Part shown: positions 57,785 through 64,000 of the stretch, piece by piece
How the letters are laid out: every line of letters begins with the position of its first letter
How positions within the stretch are numbered: position 1 is the first letter of the stretch
Notes under the pieces: generated by a model
The model's input: the letters and a program-made list of their open reading frames with translations, nothing else
The model's database searches: none
What the model was told of the DNA's origin: nothing
DNA from: Patiria pectinifera
Lineage: Eukaryota > Echinodermata > Asteroidea > Valvatida > Asterinidae
Assembly: GCA_029964075.1 (NCBI GenBank)
Contig: CM057149.1
Location: forward strand, 34,182,900 to 34,246,899
Reading direction: 5' to 3'
Length of the DNA stretch: 64,000 nucleotides
Program-made: the position numbers and the translations under genes

Positions 57785-58258
57785 ATATTCATAAGATGTA
57801 ATTTACGTCGGGTGATATAAATTCAACATTGGGTTTTGCCCTTCACCTACGTATTATATAAACACTGTATGCTCAGTGTTGTCCCCAGTGATTGTGAGAA
57901 AAAAATTTGCAAACTACTTGGGTGGGACTCGAACCCACGACCTCCTGCTTAGTAGTGCAGACGTCTTACCACTGGACCATCGAGCTTGCTGGGGTCAACT
58001 GGCGTCAACTGGCTGGTTGGAATCTGATCCACCAGCGGGTACCGCAACCAAACTATTCATAAGATGGAATTTGAGTCGGGGTGATGTATCAATTCATGAT
58101 TGGGTTTTGCCCTTCACCAAGGTATTTTATAAACACTGTATATTCAGTGTTGTCCTGAGAGATTGTGAGGAAAACTTCACAAACTGCGTACTCGGGTGAG
58201 ACTCGAACCCATGACCTCCTACTTACTAGTGTAGACGTCTTAACCACTCACCCAGTGA
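57785..58258 (-). mobile_element. Tandem pair of tRNA-derived repeat units
   Basis: Two adjacent units share GGGTTTTGCCCTTCACC, AAACACTGTAT, CAGTGTTGTCC and an inverted tRNA-like head (GACTCGAACCCACGACCTCC at 57928; GACTCGAACCCATGACCTCC at 58200). A third head-like copy lies at 53010-53070 with GATCCCATGACCTGC. They are likely SINE copies rather than functional tRNA genes. Confidence 0.65.
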
Positions 58259-58881
58259 TATAGCAGTAGGTATCGCAATGAATTCCATCTGATGTTTCAT
58301 TTTGTCCAAACAGTCATTGAGCAAGCTGATGATTTTTTCTGGCAAGGTCTTGATTAGTACTGAGATAAAATGGTAAACCCAACGTTAAAACAGCATGTTC
58401 TGGACGCAATAATTCTATAAAATATTCCCTAGAATTTCAGTTGTCGCGTTCAGAACTCTCCAACTTTTAATTCTAGGAAACAATTTTTGAATATATATTT
58501 TATCAAAATTTGAGTGAATTTACCCGGAATCCCCCACTGTACCTAAATTTGAAGTATTTTGATCCATTGAGGACTGCAAGAAAGCCACTCATATTATGAT
58601 TGGGGTTGTTGACGTCTCTATTCTATATTATTGCAAGAAACATTTGGATTACTTGCAATGTTGGATTCAGGTAGTTCAGTCGGTTCTCTTGTACAGATAC
58701 TTGGGGAGTTAGTATTAAAAACATCTTTTCTTTTATAGATATAGTCATGGTTTGTAACATTGAAATATTACCCCCCAGAATATATTCCTAATTAACTTCC
58801 ATGTTTTTCTGTGCTACATTTGTAGATTTCAGTAACCCTTGAAAATAAGAGACTAATCTGAATTTAAATTTCTTCATACAG

Positions 58882-58899
58882 CAAGAACTCTTGGACCGA
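58882..58899 (+). CDS. Exon 28 (candidate): 18-nt micro-exon
   Basis: TTCATACAG precedes and GTGAGT follows an 18-nt stretch that would continue phase 1-1 and add ARTLGP after the LDLa domain. It fits by phase and splice consensus only; chance matches of this size are common, so it is a weak candidate. No further exon is seen before the end of the window. Confidence 0.3.
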
Positions 58900-59014
58900 G
58901 TGAGTGCTTTTCTTTACGCTTGGCTGCACTTAGTGACAGGATTCTCACTTCCCAAAAAGTGCCAATTCAAAATCAAATAATCTGAAACTATTTCAGTTTT
59001 GAATTTAAACAAAC

Positions 59015-60191
59015 ACCGTGTTCCCACTTGAATTGGAAAAAGGTGGATCAAGATCCGGCATTTTGGTGTGATCGTTATCTTACCGCAACGAAACCGCAAG
59101 TCGCGTTCCCACTTATGCTTGATCCACCTTTTCGTACGGAAATGTTGGGTCCGAAAGGTCACTGAGTTCGGAATTACGCGCGCTCTGTGGGAGTGCCATT
59201 GTTGCATGGTTGCATGTTAGGCCAGGATGGGTCAGTTTTCAAACAGCACTATCAGAATTCACAGACAAAAAATTACGTGAATTCACCAACATAAATCACG
59301 GATCCGTAGAGGATCCGTGCGTGCATAAATTAACAGGTGAAATCCAACAGAGCCGCTCATTGTGTGACATCACGGCAGAAACCAATGCATCGATAAGGGA
59401 TTCCCTGGTTCTGAAGCTTGTCATTGGTTAGAAACGGTCACATGATGTACTACGACATCATTTTCCAATTTTCTATAATCAATACTTCAGATTTGTCACC
59501 TCCGTGAGTACCGCGTTATCGGCACTATTCTCATCGCATACTCGTAAGCTTTTCCATGATTCTGTGCCAAAGTGAAGTCTTTTGGTGAGTGCGGACTCAG
59601 AGTCATTTATGGATGGAAAAATAAGTAAAATTTCAGGAATGAAAAAGGTTTAGTGTCCTAAAACTGCACTATAGGCCTTTTTTGTTTGCGTGTTCGTCCA
59701 TTAAATGGACGAACACGCAACAAAAATAAGGCCTATAGTGTAGTTTTAGGATACCACGTGCGCTTTTGCATGCGCGGTGCTAGCCCGTAGTTCAGCGGTT
59801 GTTTATTGTGCATGTTGTATGCGTTGGAAATATTCACATGAGCTACACGCCTGAAAACGTGTTTCTTCGTTCATGAGACCGCAACATTTTCGCGCCACTC
59901 ATGCACCGGGCGGATGTTAACAGGTCAAATTGCCGGATCAGATCCACCTTTTGCGTTCCCATCTGATCGTGGTCCGGCAATTGCCGGATCTGATCCACCA
60001 ATTGGGGGATCTGTATCCTGGTCCAGAGGTGGATCAAGAAAGGTGGATCTGATCCTGATCCACCTTATAACGGTTAGCGTTCCCACTACACACAATTGCC
60101 GGATCTGATCCACCAATCGGGGGATCTGATCCGGCAATTTGGCAAAAGGTGGATCAGATCCCCCAATTGGTGGATCAAGTGGGAACGGGGT
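59015..60191. mobile_element. Element with GTTCCCACTTG TIRs and GGTGGATCAGATCC repeats
   Basis: ACCGTGTTCCCACTTG at the left mirrors CAAGTGGGAACGGGGT at the right. The right third is a dense set of GCCGGATCTGATCCACC and CCAATTGG words in both orientations, able to form several hairpins. A separate 105-bp palindrome sits at 59653-59757. 1,177 bp, no supported ORF. Confidence 0.7.
59653..59757. repeat. Palindrome nested in the preceding element
   Basis: GTGTCCTAAAACTGCACTAT mirrors ATAGTGTAGTTTTAGGATAC; the centre TGGACGAACACGCA and its complement leave almost no loop. It may be a separate small MITE. Confidence 0.75.
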
Positions 60192-60405
60192 CAAAGAGTA
60201 ACGCTAGACTAAATTCACACCTCGCTTGTGCTTTCCTTTATTCCTTTGTTTTCTTTTCAAGGTCCATGCTTTAGGCCAACTAATAGATTCCTTTGGGTTC
60301 CTAGCATTTTATTCACCCGAGGGAAGCGTGACCTTTTTTTTTTTTTGCATGAAAATTATCGCACCACCATGTTGTAGCAGTACCAAAGAAAATAGTTGTA
60401 GTTAG

Positions 60406-60549
60406 CAGGCATGCAACTTTTCCTCAGATTAGCTGATTTCCTCTTTTTTTACTTCCCATGTGGGCCATTAAAAATGGAAAAACACTGTACAAAGTCTTGG
60501 AAAGATTTGATTTTCCTCTTTTTTGTGTGATTTCCTAGTTGCATGCCTG
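60406..60549. mobile_element. CAGGCATGCAACT MITE, copy 2
   Basis: 13-bp perfect TIR (CAGGCATGCAACT/AGTTGCATGCCTG), 144 bp, flanked by a direct AGTTAG at 60400-60405 and 60550-60555, a 6-bp target duplication. Confidence 0.9.
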
Positions 60550-61069
60550 AGTTAGGACTTTTACAATTTCTGTTAGATTTTAGATTATTAACACATGAAT
60601 GGCTTTAACAAACTGCTTATTACCAGAGTTGCAATGACTCGAGTCAGTGAATCGACTCTAGTCTGACTCGAGTTACACTTTTTGGTGACTCAACTCAACT
60701 CGAGTCCCTAAGTGTAAATGACTCGACTCGACTCAAGGCATTCATCGGAAGACTCGACTCGACTTGAGCGAAGGCTAATAAGACTTGAGTCCCAAAAATA
60801 AAAGCAAAACTTGTCGAAAAATTTTCGGTGCAAAATTTACGTTCATGTCACTGTACGAATACAGTACAGTGGCCGCTTGTCATGTACAAACAAACAACGT
60901 GTCACAGACTCCCACTTTGTGGTTCTGGAACGCACAAAATACTATCATGGAACAAGACTTCAAACACATTTTTCAATTCGTGGTTTCATCATTGGCTTTG
61001 GACGATTTCTTATTAAGCTCCTGGATTTGAACACAGGCTAAATGTATGCCTTCCTTTAAAAAATTAATA

Positions 61070-63081
61070 GGGCAATTCCACTCCAAAGTGGACATGACAC
61101 CAAAAAATTCAAATGCATGTGACTTAAACAAGTTTGGCGTCAAATGAAAGCTAAAAGTCTATATTTTTAATATTTGAAGTCGGAATTTTATTTTTGATAC
61201 ATTTCGGTACCAAAAAATAGGATTACGTAATAATCCTGTTTTAATCCTAAAAATGTGATTAATAGTGATATGAAAGTATTCTACCAATACACACACAAAA
61301 ATATGTACTAATGCCATCAGTTTCTGTCATGAGAAAGAATAGGTCATGAAAAATTGACTGAAACTTTTTTTTACGTTTTGCGTAATTTGTTTCGCTTCAG
61401 TGACTTCTAATATTTCAGCCTTCGAAAATGTCCTTCCGTTACCGAAAAAATACATATTTTTAATTTATTTTTAAAACTTGCAGTATGAATGCAATGAAAG
61501 TTATTGTGCAAAGCAAGTTTAGGTAGGCCTTCAATATGACATTATAACTGACACTTCTGTACTTCTCGTTTTTTAATTACAATTAATTAAATCACGTCCT
61601 TCCGTTACCAAATTGGTAACGGAAGGACGGTAACGGAGGGAAAATGTTATTTTTATCAAATGTTACGACATTTGTGCTCATGTTTGAAAAATGAAAATTA
61701 CTGCAACTACATGCATGTACATGTATAATGAGCATTGAAAGGACATTTATGTGACCCACCTTCACAAAGGTGGTATAAGCAGGGCAAGGTGTTCATTACA
61801 AAGGAAGGCACAGGCATCTATGTACATAATGTACATGTACAATGTACATGTACATGTATGTCAATGTACCAGTACTCGTACATGTATGAAGTTGTTGCAG
61901 AAAATCAAATCGTAAAGTTGCTGCCATCACTATTAATGGACAATAGAGAAAGATACAATTTCTGTGAAGCCATTCCAGAAGCAAATTAAGTCAAAAATGA
62001 GATGGCAGAAAGTAGGCCTACCGGTACTATTGGGCACTTTCATACAATTTACACGTGTAAGACATGTGAGGTACAATTTTTGACAAATTAAGTTAACAAC
62101 TTCAGTTTGGATGTTTATTAGTTAATTATTAACAACACTCTAAATAATTATAATTTGATTTCAAACATTGAATTTAGAGTTCAATTAAAAGCAACACCTA
62201 AAACATTTTTTAAAGCATAACGATTCTGAAGCCATCAGTTCTACCGGTACATGTATTTAACTTAAATGTACATGTAGGCTGGTTGCGCCCCCCCCCCCCA
62301 ACTCTTTAGGTAAACCACTGAACTTACTGGTATTATTATTAAAAGTTGTTGGTGAACATGTAACCAATATACTCAAGTGTTCAAATACTGTGTATTTAAA
62401 CTTTTAAGGATTGAGGTGATGGGTTTGAAGTCTATTTCTGTAGTAGTCGTGTGTTCGTGAATTATGTTTTTTGGGTTGTTTTCGTTTTTCATTTATTATC
62501 ATTCATTAGCAGGCACCTATCTTTATCTCAATAGTTTCTTGGGTATAATTATTTATGCCAGGTCTGCATATTGTTGATTTCACATTCAGTTACACATTTC
62601 AGCAATTTGTTTCACTTGTATTAATTAGTGTGAATTAGCATTTTGTTCATGCTATAATTGAGTAAACCTTTTGTCCTTCCATTACCGTCCTTCCGTTACC
62701 AAATTGTAATCCACTGAAGACGTTGTAATTACATTACCGAAACACTTAAATTCAAATGAAAGGCGGTATAGTATAGATAAAGCTTCAGGGATTCCATTTT
62801 CTACCTTTAAAATAAAATTGCCCCATAAAATTCACCGTTACGCAAAACACGTGTAAGTTGGAAACCCTTGTCCGTTTTACCGTCCTTCCGTTACCGACCT
62901 CATTAATATTCATAATTCATGAACGAGAGGTATTCAAAAGTGTGGAAATTGAAGGCAGCATTACAGCAATACAATTGTGACATTTGTTTGCTGTAACTAA
63001 TAACAGTGTCTGTGATACACACATTTGAAATTTTGTTTAATGAGTGAAAACGTCCTTAATTCCGTTACCGTGGAATTGCCC
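61070..63081. mobile_element. 2-kb element, GGGCAATTCCAC TIRs, GTCCTTCCGTTACC motifs
   Basis: GGGCAATTCCAC at 61070-61081 and its exact complement at 63070-63081. The interior carries about six GTCCTTCCGTTACC-like motifs, including a 33-nt hairpin at 61596-61628 (16-bp arms, single A loop). No ORF above background. Non-autonomous. Confidence 0.75.
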
Positions 63082-63202
63082 AATAGATTCATGCCCACTT
63101 TTATATATTCAGAAACACTTTTGTGTAATGCAATTTTGTTTTGATGTTGTCTACGATCAGCAAAAAAATTCTAGACTTGAAACCAAGCCAGATAGCCTAT
63201 AA

Positions 63203-63345
63203 CAGGCATGCAACTTTTCCTCGGATCCGCTGATTTCCTCGTTCTTTACTTCTCATGAATGCCATTACAAATTGAAAAATACTGTACAAAATCTTGTGTG
63301 GTTTGGAATTTCCTCTTTTTTTAGAAATTCTCAGTTGCATGCCTG
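63203..63345. mobile_element. CAGGCATGCAACT MITE, copy 3
   Basis: Same 13-bp TIR, 143 bp, with CTATAA at 63197-63202 and 63346-63351. This is a second independent 6-bp target duplication. Located inside the 60618-63627 composite. Confidence 0.9.
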
Positions 63346-63647
63346 CTATAAGACCGAGGTTTCCCTTCTTGTTAACTGTTAGTGATGCAAATGACTTTCT
63401 TTCTGGTATTTATTTGTTATATAGTGTTCAAAAATTTGTGACTCCAATTGACTCGAGCTAAATATTTGACTCAACGCAACTAGACTCGACTACACACTGT
63501 GACTCGACTCGACTCGACCTTCTTTACCTAATGAATTGACTCGACTCGACTCGAATCACTTCTTTAAAATGACTTGACGCGACTCGAGTCACAAAAATCA
63601 GTGACTTGTTACAACTCTGCTCATTACTAGCTTGAGCAATCTGAAGT

Positions 63648-64000
63648 TTAAAGGGAAGATACAACATTTGCAAACATCACAAAACGAAATGATCAAATTA
63701 TCACTAAATACCTTTACTAGATTGTTAGGGAATGACATTCTAAAGCATCCTGTAAAATCATGGCTCCTGGTTTGCAGATATTTTCAAGAGAAACGATATT
63801 TTCCCAACGCTGGTCGGCCTACCAGCGATGGAGAAAACTGGCTTTATTCAAAAACTGCTCCTAATTTTTCATAATTAGTCATTCCGTGTTTTCTTTGCAA
63901 TTGATTACACACCTGTGAAGACTACAAGCCTGCTAGATTGATTCTCTAACCTTACAATTCCCCAAGGTCTATAAATTCTCTGTTTCATCTTAAGTGGGGT
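63648..64000. mobile_element. TTAA-flanked repeat, copy 3 (inverted, runs to window edge)
   Basis: TTAAAGGGAAGATACAAC at the left, then inverted copy-2 words (AATTATCACTAAATACC; GCTGGTCGGCCTACCAGC; TAATTGATTACACACC-like tail). The far end was not found and may lie outside the window. Confidence 0.65.

Larger units (their letters stand above)
5645..58899 (+). other. Large multi-exon gene: kringle/PAN/discoidin/CTLD/EGF/CUB/LDLa mosaic protein (partial model)
   Basis: Twenty-seven exons plus one candidate micro-exon can be joined with matching splice phases into about 1,800 codons. Order: kringle x2, PAN, F5/8C x3, CTLD, cbEGF, CTLD, CUB x3, CTLD, linker, CTLD-like, LDLa. All these modules are extracellular and disulphide-rich, so the product should be secreted or the ectodomain of a membrane protein that binds ligands (carbohydrate, phospholipid or matrix). 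Introns begin GT and end AG. No signal peptide exon, transmembrane segment, stop codon or poly(A) site could be tied to the gene, so both ends are missing. The first modelled exon starts in phase 1, which requires at least one upstream exon. I recognise the domains but not a named orthologue; a polycystin-1-like or adhesion-receptor ectodomain is possible but unsupported here. Confidence 0.85.
60618..63627. repeat. 3-kb composite bounded by (GACTC)n-rich inverted ends
   Basis: TACCAGAGTTGCAATGACTC at the left and an inverted GTTACAACTCTGCTCATTAC at the right enclose blocks of GACTCGACTCGA repeats (60630-60790, 63440-63600). The inverted ends suggest one transposon interrupted by the 61070-63081 element and by MITE copy 3 rather than two independent microsatellites. 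Confidence 0.6.
58900..64000. other. Downstream interval without supported exons
   Basis: Most of the interval belongs to the inverted-repeat elements listed. 58900-59014, 60192-60405 and 63352-63440 show nothing. The gene's next exon, if it exists, lies beyond the window. Confidence 0.5.

Noticed and set aside
59210-59431. 73-codon frame inside the 59015-60191 element as a gene exon
   Set aside because: No domain, no fitting splice sites, and it lies inside a repeat.

Overview
The window looks like animal nuclear DNA, most likely from a marine invertebrate deuterostome and perhaps an echinoderm such as a sea star. This is inferred from GT-AG introns of a few hundred bases to about 7 kb, a secreted or cell-surface domain mosaic typical of deuterostomes, and introns crowded with tRNA-derived SINEs, palindromic DNA-transposon relics and a Penelope-like retroelement. 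No bacterial features (operons, RBSs, CRISPR) are present.

One large plus-strand gene dominates. I could chain 27 exons, plus one candidate micro-exon, from 5645 to 58899 with compatible splice phases throughout. Joined, they give about 1,800 codons without a stop. Domain order: kringle, kringle, PAN/apple, three F5/8 type C (discoidin) domains, C-type lectin (CTLD), calcium-binding EGF, a second short CTLD, three CUB domains, a third CTLD, a short linker, a divergent CTLD-like domain and an LDL-receptor class A module. Every domain boundary is a phase-1 intron, the signature of exon-shuffled extracellular proteins. Neither the signal peptide nor the C-terminal end (membrane anchor, GPS/7TM, channel or simple stop) was found, so the gene probably continues past both edges of what I can model. 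By domain content it is an extracellular adhesion or recognition protein; its precise function is unknown.

Layout: 1-5600 holds two weak minus-strand coding candidates and several palindromic elements. 5645-14379 holds the two kringles and the PAN domain. 14380-23961 is mostly intron with foldback elements and one 33-nt micro-exon. 23962-36931 holds the three discoidin domains, with a head-to-head pair of Penelope-like elements in the intron of the second. 38108-45424 holds CTLD-1, EGF and CTLD-2. 46717-52257 holds the three CUBs. 53219-57399 holds CTLD-3, the linker, the CTLD-like domain and LDLa. 58900-64000 contains no exon I can support and is filled by nested inverted-repeat elements.

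The most notable non-genic content is a population of foldback elements ending in TACAGGGTG and flanked by TA, one carrying a decayed IS630/mariner-like transposase. Others are a nested MITE with an exact 8-bp target duplication, a MITE family with 6-bp duplications, a TTAA-flanked family, a 2-kb element built around GTCCTTCCGTTACC motifs, and a hammerhead-ribozyme-like relic at the end of one Penelope copy. Exon calls rest on reading translations and splice sites by eye; no alignment or database search was run.
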